DNA of 55,337 nt. It comes from Mesorhizobium sp. (GTDB lineage: Bacteria; Pseudomonadota; Alphaproteobacteria; Rhizobiales; Rhizobiaceae). Positions 9,198-17,447 of the stretch are shown here, piece after piece; within the stretch, counting starts at the first letter, position 1; the number at the start of each line of letters is the position of its first letter. Below the pieces are notes generated by a model. That model saw only the letters and a list, made by a program, of their open reading frames with translations, had not been told where the DNA came from and did not search any database. The DNA lies in the NCBI RefSeq assembly GCF_004963255.1, contig NZ_SUGA01000039.1:1-55337 (forward strand). Reading direction: 5' to 3'. Position numbers and translations under genes: made by a program.

Positions 9198-10502
9198 CTA
9201 CTGGTACTGGGCCTTCAGCTCGGAAGCCTTGGCCGCAAGTGATGCCACCAGCTGGTCGGTCGAGCTGCCCGAACGGATGTATTCCTGGACCTGCTGCATC
9301 ATGAACATATCCCATTCCGGGAACCAGATGGCCTTGCCGATCGCGCGTGACGTCGCCGTGCCGAGCTGTTTGGCCGAAATATCGAGGTCGCGCCATTTCG
9401 AGAAACTGGCGACGATCTCGGGATCCTGCATGACCTCCTTGTAGCCCGAGCCGAGGCCGAACTCGAGCGCCCAGCGCTTGATCACATGATACTGGCCATC
9501 CTTGGCTTTGCCGCCGAAGAACTGGAGCAGGTTCCACACGCGCTCCTCATCGACGGGCTGCGCACCCATAAGATAGGCCGCCGTCCAGGCCATGGTGGAG
9601 CGGGTCGCGCCCGGCATGATCGCGTTGCGCACCTTGCCTGCGATCTTGGAAACGGCGGGATCGTTGGCGACCTTGTGGTTGTAGTCATGGACGACCATGA
9701 ACGTGTGTCGGCCGGAGGCGTAGCTGGGCACACCTTCGCCGGGCAAGGTCATGATGTCCTCGACGACTAGCTTTTCCTTGTAGAAGGTCTGGTTGATTTC
9801 GAGGATCTTGCGCAAGGCCGGTTGGTCGACGAAGTTGCCTTCGGCGCCGAAGACCTTGGCACCCTCGGAGTACCATGCGGCGAACATATACCAAGACATG
9901 TTCGGCCATTGCTGCTGCCACATCGCATGAAATGGCGCGTCGGATATGCCATCCTTCTTGAGCTTGCGGCAGACATCAAGGACGGCATCCCAGGTTTCCG
10001 GGACCTGAACCCCTGCCTTCTTGAGATGCTCCTCATTGTAAAGGAAGGTGTTGTAGCCGGCGTAATAGGGCAGCCCGCACAGGGGGCCACCGTTCGGCAG
10101 GGAAAGCGACTCTATGCTGACTGGGAAGATGCCGGCTTTGATGTCGGCGACGCCGGGCAGGCTCTCGATGTCGCGGATCCAATTGGCGGCGTGCCAGCGG
10201 GCGATGTAATTCTCCTCCGAATACAGCATGTCGATATGCTGGCCGCCGGTGAGCTTCGTTTCCGCCAGGGGGTGATAGTCACCCGATACCAGTTCGTAGT
10301 TCACGTTCTCGTCGTAGAGTTTCATGAACGTCTTGACGTTGTCGTCAACGATCTGCGGTTGGTATTGCCAGCCGACGAAGCTGATCGGCGTGGCTGGTGC
10401 CGCGAAGGCGCGAGACTTCATCATGGCCGCGGCGGATAATCCCGCAGCGCCTTGCAATATCTGTCTTCTGGACAGCAGATGTCGTTCCAGCGAAGAAATC
10501 AT
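9198..10502 (-). CDS. ABC transporter extracellular solute-binding protein
   Basis: The periplasmic binding protein of the importer, 434 aa, of the sugar-type family 1. The N-terminus has a Tat-like signal: SRRQILQ followed by a hydrophobic GAAGLSAAAMM stretch and a likely cleavage after SRAFA. The mature part starts ISFVGWQY and shows the usual two-lobe pattern with a conserved PYYAGYNTFLYN segment near residue 140. It is the first gene of the catabolic operon; about 110 bp separate it from the fused permease, enough for an expression step-down. The ATG at 10502 is preceded by GGGGAA. Confidence 0.93.
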   Translation of the reverse strand: MISSLERHLLSRRQILQGAAGLSAAAMMKSRAFAAPATPISFVGWQYQPQIVDDNVKTFMKLYDENVNYELVSGDYHPLAETKLTGGQHIDMLYSEENYIARWHAANWIRDIESLPGVADIKAGIFPVSIESLSLPNGGPLCGLPYYAGYNTFLYNEEHLKKAGVQVPETWDAVLDVCRKLKKDGISDAPFHAMWQQQWPNMSWYMFAAWYSEGAKVFGAEGNFVDQPALRKILEINQTFYKEKLVVEDIMTLPGEGVPSYASGRHTFMVVHDYNHKVANDPAVSKIAGKVRNAIMPGATRSTMAWTAAYLMGAQPVDEERVWNLLQFFGGKAKDGQYHVIKRWALEFGLGSGYKEVMQDPEIVASFSKWRDLDISAKQLGTATSRAIGKAIWFPEWDMFMMQQVQEYIRSGSSTDQLVASLAAKASELKAQYQ

Positions 10503-10629
10503 GCCAGTTCCCCAATCGTTATAGCTTTTTGATTTCGACCAACCGGCTATGCCGGGCAGATAACTTTGATCCCTCCAACCTGGGAGGCGACTTGTAAGGT
10601 CGGTTAAGCTCTTGCCGCAGGGGAACTAT

Positions 10630-10757
10630 GCCGAAAAGTTTTTAGCTGTCCAACAAAAATTTTCATTTCCGGATCATTTTCCAGCATTTCTAACCAGATG
10701 ATCATTTTGTCGGCTATTTTTTGATCAAAAAAACAAAAATTAGTCATTTTTTTGGAG
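10630..10757 (-). promoter_or_regulatory. AT-rich control region upstream of the ABC operon
   Basis: This stretch is far more AT-rich than the rest of the window and lies between the RpiR-type regulator stop and the binding-protein gene. It holds the perfect 16-bp palindrome TTTTTTGATCAAAAAA (10717-10732) and a second region with repeated GAAAAT/GGAAATGAAAAT elements (about 10660-10695, minus strand). RpiR-family regulators bind A/T-rich inverted repeats of this kind, so this is the natural operator and promoter candidate. No protein-coding potential was seen. Confidence 0.5.
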
Positions 10758-11702
10758 TTAGTCACACAATGGCTGGGTCTGGGCTGCATCGCGAGCGACT
10801 GCCAGTTGCTGCTTGAGCCGGCGCAGTTTTTCCCGACCCGCGTCCTTGCGCGCGATAGCTACGCCGTAAGAAATGATATCGATCGCGATCATGTAGGCGT
10901 AGCGGATTGATGCCGGGCTCAAAATGTCCTCATCAGGGGGAGAGTTGATCGGCAAAAGCTCATCAACGGCGGCAGCGAGAGGCGTCCCGCTCGGGGTCAG
11001 GGCGATCGTTGTCGCTCCGTACTCGCGCGCGACGGCTACTGCCTTCTCAAGCTCGACATTGGCCCCCGTGAGCGAACAGCAGATAACAACGTCCGTACGG
11101 TCCACGGCTGTTGCCAGCATGAACTGCATCTGGTGATCCTGACAGGGAACGACACGTATACCCAACCGGAAAAAGCGGTTCTGGATCTCCTCGATAAGCC
11201 ATGAGGAGACACCGCCACTCCCGAATGCGTAGAGCGTGTGGCAGACGCTGATTTTTTCGACGACCGCCTGGGCGCGCTCGAGATCGACGTTATGATGCAT
11301 GTCCGCGATGGTTTTCTGTGCTCGTTTGCTGACGCGCTCCGCGACTTCGGCGATGGACCCGGGCGGCGTCTGCGGTTCGAGATAACGGATGCCGATGCGC
11401 ACCGACCCCATGATCTTGAGCTTGAGATCCTTGAGACCGTCACATCCCAACATGCGCGAAAACCGTGTGATGGTTGGCGCCGATACGTCGAGCCAAGTGG
11501 TAAGTTCCTCGATGGGCTTTTCGACAAAGCTATGCGGCTCGCTCAAAATCGCGTGCGCGATCCGGCGGTTTGTTTTGGAGAACTGTGACTGCTGGTCGAC
11601 AATAAGCCCAATGACGTCTTGTGCATTGCGCTTCGTGCCCCGGATGATCGCCCGATCATTGGGTGGCGATGCATGATTTTCTTGTGACTTATCACGAGCC
11701 AT
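10758..11702 (-). CDS. MurR/RpiR family transcriptional regulator
   Basis: A sugar-phosphate-type regulator of 314 aa. The N-terminal RpiR helix-turn-helix domain (about residues 25-105) includes FSKTNRRIAHAIL and the recognition segment VSAPTITRFSRMLG. The C-terminal half (about 125-285) is a SIS domain, with LYAFGSGGVSSWL and VVICCSLTGAN marking the ligand-binding loops. It is co-oriented with and directly upstream of the ABC operon, so local control is the obvious role. In known members the SIS domain senses a phosphorylated or amino-sugar-like intermediate. The start ATG at 11702 has GGAG 8 bp upstream. Confidence 0.9.
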   Translation of the reverse strand: MARDKSQENHASPPNDRAIIRGTKRNAQDVIGLIVDQQSQFSKTNRRIAHAILSEPHSFVEKPIEELTTWLDVSAPTITRFSRMLGCDGLKDLKLKIMGSVRIGIRYLEPQTPPGSIAEVAERVSKRAQKTIADMHHNVDLERAQAVVEKISVCHTLYAFGSGGVSSWLIEEIQNRFFRLGIRVVPCQDHQMQFMLATAVDRTDVVICCSLTGANVELEKAVAVAREYGATTIALTPSGTPLAAAVDELLPINSPPDEDILSPASIRYAYMIAIDIISYGVAIARKDAGREKLRRLKQQLAVARDAAQTQPLCD

Positions 11703-12348
11703 CGAAGAAACTCCGTTTGGACTGAGGTTTTGAGTCTAAGCGTCATGGTGTCAACCACTTCCGTGAGGGCGATGCGTAACCCTCCATATCGAGGTGGCCG
11801 TCAGCCTGGCTCGCCTCTATGACGATTGCCGAGCTGTCAACTGCGTCATCTCTATCCGTTTCTCAAGTTGTAAGTACGCTGGTCGTTGGAACTGGCATCC
11901 TGAAGTGTTTGGTTCTGAATGCCGTTCGCGAGTCCCCCGGGGAAGGTCTGTTTGTCCAGGAAGCGCCTTCTGGGATTTCGATCGTCTGCGACCCAAGGGT
12001 TAGACACGAGGTGCTATTCGGGCCCGCACATCGAGCTTTACCGATAGGACTGAAGAACGATGTCTGGAACAGGTCACCCGGTCGGGCGGTGTCCCCTGAA
12101 GGTCCTGAGGGGAATGCATCCTGACGAGCGTGGCCGCCACCATCGATCGGATCATCCGGCGCTATCTGCTTGGGTACCAAATGGCGTGATTTGTGTGGCC
12201 TGAAATCGCCCGACGGCGGCAGCCTTCTCCTTGGTGCGGCAATCGTATCGGCTTTGATTTTGTTGGCTTATGGTGGGCTACCGGGGGACCAAGGTAAGCA
12301 GGCGCGGCCGGCAGTCCGACAGTGCCGGCCACCGCAAACCGGGCTCCT
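11703..12348. other. Intergenic stretch without a recognisable gene
   Basis: About 650 bp between the start of the RpiR-type regulator and the end of the flavoprotein gene. Open frames exist on both strands (for example 11819-12124 plus and 11863-12180 minus), but none matches a family I know and none has a convincing ribosome site. A small hairpin with CCCCT/AGGGG arms sits near 12090-12115. The regulator promoter must lie in the first 100 bp. The remainder may be decayed sequence. Confidence 0.4.
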
Positions 12349-13056
12349 TCATGCAGTTTTCAAGACATGGTTATCGTCGAAGTCCGTGAGCTTTGGATAA
12401 GCGATAGTCGGGGCATGCGGGAGACCCAGGAGCCGTTCACGGTAACGCTCGAGGAAAATCTGGCGTTCACCATCGCCGATGCGCGCTGGTGCATGCACGA
12501 GGAAAGGCTCGATCACGGTGAAGCCGACAAAATAAAGCATCCCGTGGTTGATCGGAAATAGGATCGAATCTATCGGGCCGTTCAGTCCCCTGTCTGAATA
12601 GATCGGCGGCGGCCCGCCGATTGTGACGGAACACATCGCGCGCTTTCCGGCGAAGACGCCGCGATCATACCATTTGCCGCCGCCATAGATGCGGCCCCCC
12701 GATGCGAACACGCGGTCAACCCAGCCCTTGAGAATCGCCGGCAGCCCGAACCACCAGAGCGGGAATTGCAGGATCAAGGCGTCGCACCAGAAAAGCTTGT
12801 CCATCTCCGCCTGAATGTCGGGGGCAAATCCGTCGTAAACGGCAGCATTCGCCTCTTCGGCCTGCTGGCGATAGTAGTTAGCATCGCGCACAGTCGTGAA
12901 GTTGCGGCGATCCGACACCGGATTGAAGCCCATCGCATAAAGGTCGGAGATGACGACCTCGTGCCCGGCCGCAATCAGCGCTTGCTCGGCCGCGCGGGTC
13001 AGGGCGCCGTTGAAGCTGTTGGGCTCAGGGTGAGCGTGAACGATGAAGATGCGCAC
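12349..13056 (-). CDS. NAD(P)H dehydrogenase (quinone)-like flavoprotein
   Basis: A flavodoxin-fold oxidoreductase of the NQO1/KefF/MdaB type, 235 aa. The start IFIVHAHPEPNSFNGAL is the FMN/FAD phosphate-binding segment, and ILQFPLWWFGLPAILKGW is the second flavin-binding and quinone-site motif of the family. Such enzymes reduce quinones by two electrons with NAD(P)H. The start is a GTG at 13056, chosen because the fold begins there and AGGTGG lies upstream; the frame is open further up, inside the DoxX gene. It follows the DoxX gene by 26 bp and probably closes the bufferin operon, where it may serve redox maintenance. Confidence 0.85.
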   Translation of the reverse strand: MRIFIVHAHPEPNSFNGALTRAAEQALIAAGHEVVISDLYAMGFNPVSDRRNFTTVRDANYYRQQAEEANAAVYDGFAPDIQAEMDKLFWCDALILQFPLWWFGLPAILKGWVDRVFASGGRIYGGGKWYDRGVFAGKRAMCSVTIGGPPPIYSDRGLNGPIDSILFPINHGMLYFVGFTVIEPFLVHAPARIGDGERQIFLERYRERLLGLPHAPTIAYPKLTDFDDNHVLKTA

Positions 13057-13082
13057 CGTGCGTTTCCACCTGGCCGGAATGT

Positions 13083-13559
13083 CTATTTTCTGGGTGCCGA
13101 AAGGGTTCGCTCGGCGACCTGGTCGAGCGAGAAGACGCCGGCGCCGCGCGTCAGAATGAGAAGCAGCAACGAGGCCCACAGCAGGTGCTCCGCCCAGTTT
13201 TCCGGATAGACGAAGATCTGAATGACGGAGACGACGCCGAGCAGCATCAGCGCGGCGAGGCGCGAGAACAGCCCGAAGAAGACCAGCACCGAGCCGGTCA
13301 GTTCCGCGGTCGTCGCAAGCGGCGCCGCGATCGAAGGGTCGATGAACGGCAGATTGTATTCGTTGGCGAAGAGCTGCAGCGTCACTGGCCAGGACGCCAG
13401 CTTGCTCTGGGCCGATTGCCAGAAGACATGTGCCACCGCCACGCGCGCGGCGAGTTGGACCAGCGAGAATGGAATGTGTTCGGGCAGCTTGATGATGCGC
13501 CTGTAGAGGCCGACAAGGCCGGCCAGGTTGGACGAGGATTGCTCCGATATTGCGGTCAT
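13083..13559 (-). CDS. DoxX family membrane protein
   Basis: A small membrane protein of 158 aa with about four transmembrane helices: LVQLAARVAVAHVFWQSA, the region after FIDPSIAAPL, LAALMLLGVVSVIQIFV and LLWASLLLLILTRGAG. The pattern and the SAQSKLASW loop after helix 1 are DoxX-like. DoxX proteins are the usual fourth member of bufferin operons (BufD position) and occur with thiol redox systems. The start ATG at 13559 lies 11 bp after the BufC stop, so both are in one transcript. Confidence 0.88.
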   Translation of the reverse strand: MTAISEQSSSNLAGLVGLYRRIIKLPEHIPFSLVQLAARVAVAHVFWQSAQSKLASWPVTLQLFANEYNLPFIDPSIAAPLATTAELTGSVLVFFGLFSRLAALMLLGVVSVIQIFVYPENWAEHLLWASLLLLILTRGAGVFSLDQVAERTLSAPRK

Positions 13560-13570
13560 GACCGTCTCCG

Positions 13571-14356
13571 TCAGTTTGAGGGGGAATTCGAGGCGACCCG
13601 CGCGTCGGTGACGAGCCTGTCGCGGAACAGACGCACAAGGGCCGAAACCAGGTCGAAGGCTGGATCGAGCGCCAAGGCGCGGCCAGTGGCATGCTCGAGG
13701 CCGAAACCGTGCTTCAGCGAATGCCAGAAGGCGAAGCTCGCGCGGTCGAGCAGAAAAAGCCGCACATAATTCCCCGCTCGCCACAACGCTACGCGTTCGG
13801 GTCGCCTTGTCCAGGTGATGTTTTCATCGACCGTCGTCTCCTGTTGATGCGCCATCCATACCGACAGGATCGACCAATGCGAGACAATCAACCGCAGCGA
13901 GGGCTGGAGCTGGATATCCGGCGACAGCCCAAGATCGGTGTGGTCATATTCTGCCAGGTTGCGAGGCGGCAGCGACGCCGTGTCGAGCGCCTCCGCTATG
14001 GCCCATTCGAGACGCGCCGTTTCCGCGACGATCGGCATGTCGGACAGCGTGTCGATCGTTTTCAAGAAGCGTGGAAAGCCGGCGCCATAACGTGCCAGTC
14101 GCGACTCCACTGGCGGATGCCGCCGAATGAATTCGCTCGCCGCAAAGCGGAAGAAGCGTTCGTCGACGAGGCGGACGGTCACGGGAAACACCGCCATCAG
14201 CGCCGCGGTGAGGGAACTGCGCGTGTTGTTCTGGTAAATCCGCAGGCGCGCCAACGGATCTGCCTTGCCGGCGGTCAGCATATTTGCGGCGACCACCGGC
14301 TCCATGGCCAGCACCGACCGCGCCATGGTGGTCTGCAAGTGTTCAAGCGGCAGCAT
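13571..14356 (-). CDS. bufC: BufC/HvfC-type RiPP maturation partner (DUF2063)
   Basis: The partner protein of the MNIO enzyme encoded just upstream, 261 aa. The N-terminal DUF2063 domain is typical: a start like LPLEHLQTTMARSVL, then RLRIYQNNTRSSLTAAL and FPVTVRLVDERFF, followed by a conserved small segment HPPVESRLARYGAGFPRFL. Known BufC/HvfC proteins bind the precursor peptide and present it to the MNIO enzyme; they are not DNA-binding despite an old name. I chose the ATG at 14356 because a strong GAGGAGG lies just upstream; it overlaps the bufB end by 14 bp. An upstream start at 14380 is unlikely. Confidence 0.9.
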   Translation of the reverse strand: MLPLEHLQTTMARSVLAMEPVVAANMLTAGKADPLARLRIYQNNTRSSLTAALMAVFPVTVRLVDERFFRFAASEFIRRHPPVESRLARYGAGFPRFLKTIDTLSDMPIVAETARLEWAIAEALDTASLPPRNLAEYDHTDLGLSPDIQLQPSLRLIVSHWSILSVWMAHQQETTVDENITWTRRPERVALWRAGNYVRLFLLDRASFAFWHSLKHGFGLEHATGRALALDPAFDLVSALVRLFRDRLVTDARVASNSPSN

Positions 14357-15377
14357 GGTATTCCTCCTCGATTGAGACAAGCGCCACGGACATGCACGGC
14401 CTGGCGCATCTGGCAGCGGCGAACGCCGCCAGGACGGGCATGCTGGTCGTCGTTTCGCTCTGGACAGAAAGGTGGATCGGCGTCGCTCGCGTCTTGGTCG
14501 TTTGCTCGCGCCGAGCAGCTTGCTTGCGGTTGAACATGATCGACGCGGTCAGCATGTCCGCCCACATCGCTTCGCCCAGCAGCACGTCGAGGATGGGAAC
14601 GTCGGTGTCCCACTCGATCAAGGTTGGCCGCGGGCCAAGCCGGTCTATGGCATGCTGATAGAGCGCCCAGACGACGGGAGGCACGCGCGAGCCATGGTCG
14701 TCGATGAGCACGGTGTCGGCGCCGACGTGGTTGGTCGCATGGCCGGCAAGGTGGATCTCGCCGATCGCCTCTGCCGGCAGCGCATCGATGAAGGCCTTGG
14801 CGTCATATTGCAGATTGTGTGCCGAGACCTGAACGTTGTTTACGTCGAGCAACAAACCGCAGCCGGTCCGAATCACGAGCTCGGCCAGAAACTCGGCCTC
14901 GCTCATCGAGGAGTCCGCAAAGGCGACGTAAGCAGACAGATTCTCGATCAGCACCTGCCGATTCAACGTTTCCTGGACGGTCTCGACGTTGCGCGCGACG
15001 ATCGCCAGCGCTTCTTCGTCGTAGCGCAGCGGCAAGAGATCGTTGAGATAGGCGCCGTCGGCGACACTCCAGGCGAGATGCTCGGAAACCAGATCGGGCT
15101 CGAAGCGGTCGCAGACCTTGCGCAGTCGCTCCAGATGATCGCGATCCAGACCTTGCGCGCTGCCCAGCGACAAGCCGACGCCGTGCACGGACAGCGGGTA
15201 GATCTGGCGCAGCCTTTCCAGCGCTTCGACGCCAGCGCCGTCACCCATGTAGTTCTCGGCGTGGACCTCGAGCCAGCCAGCTGAAGGGCGCCGCGTCAGC
15301 ATCTCGGAGATGTGAGGCGAGCGAAGACCAATGCCCGCCGAAGCGGGGATTGCAAGAGGTGAAAACATGCTGGACAT
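14343..15377 (-). CDS. bufB: MNIO-family RiPP-modifying enzyme BufB (DUF692)
   Basis: A multinuclear non-haem iron oxidase of the DUF692 family, 344 aa. Characterised members convert Cys residues of a peptide precursor, in bufferins into thiooxazole-type copper ligands. Conserved TIM-barrel motifs with metal-ligand candidates are visible in order: LEVHAENYMGD, SVHGVGLSLGS, VSEHLAW, LIENLSAY, LLLDVNNVQVS, GEIHLAGHA, IDDHGSRVP and LIEWDTDVP. The last 50 residues or so (after FNRKQAARR) look unlike the family core and are probably a lineage-specific tail. It lies 43 bp after the precursor gene and overlaps bufC. Neighbouring precursor and partner genes make the assignment firm. Confidence 0.95.
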   Translation of the reverse strand: MSSMFSPLAIPASAGIGLRSPHISEMLTRRPSAGWLEVHAENYMGDGAGVEALERLRQIYPLSVHGVGLSLGSAQGLDRDHLERLRKVCDRFEPDLVSEHLAWSVADGAYLNDLLPLRYDEEALAIVARNVETVQETLNRQVLIENLSAYVAFADSSMSEAEFLAELVIRTGCGLLLDVNNVQVSAHNLQYDAKAFIDALPAEAIGEIHLAGHATNHVGADTVLIDDHGSRVPPVVWALYQHAIDRLGPRPTLIEWDTDVPILDVLLGEAMWADMLTASIMFNRKQAARREQTTKTRATPIHLSVQSETTTSMPVLAAFAAARCARPCMSVALVSIEEEYHAAA

Positions 15378-15420
15378 CGGTCTCCTCCATTCTGGTCTGG
15401 TTGGCTCGAGGTGGAAGTTG

Positions 15421-15690
15421 CTAGGCTTTCGGCTTGTCGCTGCCGCCCGCGATCTTGGCGCAGCTGCCGGCGGGCACGTAGAGCCAGGAATCCGGCTGGT
15501 TGTCGGCGGTCGCGGTGCCGGCGCAGGAATGCGTCGCGGTCTGGCAGTCGTTCTGGCCGGCCTTGACCACGCCGTAGCATTTCTCGAAGGCGAAGCCGGG
15601 CTTGGCGGCCGGGCCGCTGTATGCCGCCGTCGCGGCGAGCGTGGTGGCAGCCGCGAGGGCCGATCCGATAAGGGTCTTGGTGTTGATCAC
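15421..15690 (-). CDS. bufA2: BufA2-type bufferin precursor (DUF2282)
   Basis: A small exported precursor of a copper-binding ribosomal peptide, 89 aa. It has a Sec-type signal (LIGSALAAATTLAATAAYSG), then a core with four cysteines in the DUF2282 pattern: EKCYGVVKAGQNDC, then THSCAGTATADN, then YVPAGSCAKIAGG. The HSCAG and YVPAGSC variants are those of the BufA2 branch rather than BufA1. Known bufferins are modified on Cys before export and buffer copper in the periplasm. I chose the GTG at 15690, preceded by AGGAGAC; the open frame starts further upstream but the signal peptide begins here. It is the first gene of its operon. Confidence 0.92.
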   Translation of the reverse strand: MINTKTLIGSALAAATTLAATAAYSGPAAKPGFAFEKCYGVVKAGQNDCQTATHSCAGTATADNQPDSWLYVPAGSCAKIAGGSDKPKA

Positions 15691-15834
15691 AGGCTTGTCT
15701 CCTGGTTGGCGTTTCGAGGGAAAGACCGGCCTTAGGCCCGTCTGCAGATCAGTCTCTCCGATCGTGGCGCCGAGCTGAAATGCTGTCTCGGCATGGAATT
15801 GATACGCGGCCACTATGTTCAGGAGCTCGGCGCG

Positions 15835-15870
15835 AAAAAGCCCTCCGGCGGGGGCACCGGAGGGCTTGGC
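15835..15870 (-). terminator. Rho-independent terminator
   Basis: On the minus strand AGCCCTCCGG and CCGGAGGGCT form a 10-bp stem around a GC-rich loop, followed directly by TTTTT (only the first T's are visible before CGCG). It lies downstream of the patatin-like gene, which is read in the same direction, and upstream of the bufferin precursor. It should stop patatin transcripts and make the bufferin operon an independent unit. Confidence 0.8.
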
Positions 15871-15922
15871 ACCTGCGTTCGGGAGTATGCGATGCAGGCG
15901 CGGCTAGGCGGGAGGGAGACGC

Positions 15923-16780
15923 CTAGATGTATTGGGTTCGACAGCCGATGGCCCGGCGTTCGTCGGTGCTGAAAAGATCAGTCGCAAGCCAGCCTTCGGC
16001 ACATTGTCGACCTCTGTCACGCATGTCTGTCAGTTCGCCCCAGTCGATCCAGGGTCTGACGAAGAGTTCAGCCCCTGCTCGGTATTGACTGTCGAAGATG
16101 GTGTGAACCGGCGCGCATTTGGTCGCGCAATGGGTGGAGGAAAAGCTGCGATCCGGACATAGCGTCGTGAACAGCGAAGGCCTGCCTGCGATGATCAGGC
16201 GGTGGCTCGTTTTCGGTGATCGAGCAGACGGCAATTGCGAGATGTCCCCGTCCCCCCAATAAGTATCGCCGTCGATCTCGATCGGCTGGGAGAGGAACGG
16301 GACTGTCGCTGCTGCCACGATCGCGTCAATCGACAGCTGCTCACCGGAAAATATCTTCACAGCATCGGTGCGGGCATTGACGGCCAGGACGCTCAGTTTC
16401 ACCGGGCAGTCTTCGTTACTGATCTGCTCGAGGTCGATCGACTGTTCCAGCATCGATCGCAGCAGGCTCGTTCTATCGATGGCGAACATCGAGGCATGGC
16501 TGACGCGCCGCCAGAAGTTGGCAAGTGCCGTGCGCGCGCCGCGCCTGCCGCCGACGCTCAGCCCATAGGCAAAGACCGCCGCTTGCATCGCCGCGAAGCC
16601 CGACGCAGTAACGCCGCTCACGTTGCAGTTCGGCTGGTCCAGCAGCCGGTCGAGCACACCCCAGACGAAAGCAGCATGCGCGTCGTTTGCCAGCACGATG
16701 TCGATCGTCTGGTCTTCGACACCGAGATGCGCCGCTGGCGCGGCTGCTGCAACTGTTCTCACTACGGACTGAGCAAGCAT
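15923..16780 (-). CDS. Degenerate patatin-like protein
   Basis: A 285-aa protein that looks like a patatin-type lipase with worn catalytic motifs. The region VSGVTASGFAAMQAAVFAYGL aligns with the nucleophile elbow of patatins (G-x-S-x-G, then MNAA), but the elbow has an extra residue and no clean GxSxG. The oxyanion glycine stretch before it is also missing (IDIVLANDAHAAFVWG). The aspartate motif is partly kept as YWGDGDISQLP, compared with the usual DGG followed by P-hydrophobic. It is therefore probably not a working lipase, or an outlier. It has its own terminator downstream. The name is uncertain, the fold fairly likely. Confidence 0.6.
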   Translation of the reverse strand: MLAQSVVRTVAAAAPAAHLGVEDQTIDIVLANDAHAAFVWGVLDRLLDQPNCNVSGVTASGFAAMQAAVFAYGLSVGGRRGARTALANFWRRVSHASMFAIDRTSLLRSMLEQSIDLEQISNEDCPVKLSVLAVNARTDAVKIFSGEQLSIDAIVAAATVPFLSQPIEIDGDTYWGDGDISQLPSARSPKTSHRLIIAGRPSLFTTLCPDRSFSSTHCATKCAPVHTIFDSQYRAGAELFVRPWIDWGELTDMRDRGRQCAEGWLATDLFSTDERRAIGCRTQYI

Positions 16781-16981
16781 GATCTGGTCTCCATCCCCAA
16801 GGTCGCCGGCGAGGGCGATTGGAAAGAGACTGCCGCATCTTCTTGTTCAGCCGAAATGCTAAGGTGGCATGAAGTCCATAGGCAGATTGCATTGGCTGCC
16901 CGTCCTCACACGCCGCACTCTTTCCCGATCAGGCTGGCGCCGTTCACCCAAGCCGCGCCTGGAGTGCGAAGGAGATCAACG

Positions 16982-17260
16982 GTGAGAATACAACTTGCCT
17001 GCGTGGCTGTGTTTGCCGTCGCCTTTGGCGCGAACCCGGCGTCCGCCAACCCGTTCACCGACCTCGCTGCACTGCCGACGTTCTACACGGACGCCACGAT
17101 GAAGACGATGAAACCGATGGCTGGATTCAAGAAAGCCTGGCTCGCCCTGTCGAATCATGACCGGGCAAAGATGACGAAGGCATGCAGCGACCCGGCGATG
17201 CGCAGGCCCCATGCACAATTCTGCGCGAATGTCCTCGCTTTGGGCGGAACCAACCAGTGA
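16982..17260 (+). CDS. Small secreted protein, PHAQFC family, copy 1
   Basis: A 92-aa exported protein that I do not recognise as a named family. The signal peptide is IQLACVAVFAVAFGANPASA, followed by a short helical domain: FYTDATMKTMKPM, then an AW-containing segment, then C-x12-C ending in PHAQFC and LALGG. The start is a GTG at 16982 with AAGGAG 8 bp upstream. The next gene on the same strand encodes a clear paralogue, so this is a duplicated unit. The two conserved Cys could form a disulfide or bind metal; next to a copper-peptide operon either is possible, but no function can be assigned. Confidence 0.75.
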   Translation: MRIQLACVAVFAVAFGANPASANPFTDLAALPTFYTDATMKTMKPMAGFKKAWLALSNHDRAKMTKACSDPAMRRPHAQFCANVLALGGTNQ

Positions 17261-17447
17261 CTGTGCCGGATAGCATCTGTGGATGCAGAACCGGCATAGT
17301 CTTCATACGCAGATGACATTGGTGAGTTGGCAGGTGATTGCGGCAAGGTTCATACCAGCAAGGAGGAAGTCAGTAATTCTGAATTGCTGTCAAGCCAATC
17401 TAACGGTTGTCGAGTGGACGACTACCTAACCAGAGAAGGACTTGAAC

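Noticed and set aside
12170..12400. 76-codon frame with a hydrophobic stretch
   Set aside because: No ribosome site, no family, and it runs into the 3' end of the flavoprotein gene.
16235..17260. 341-codon frame covering the patatin-like gene and the first small secreted protein
   Set aside because: Only the last 92 codons show a signal peptide and paralogy; the upstream part is antisense to the patatin-like gene.
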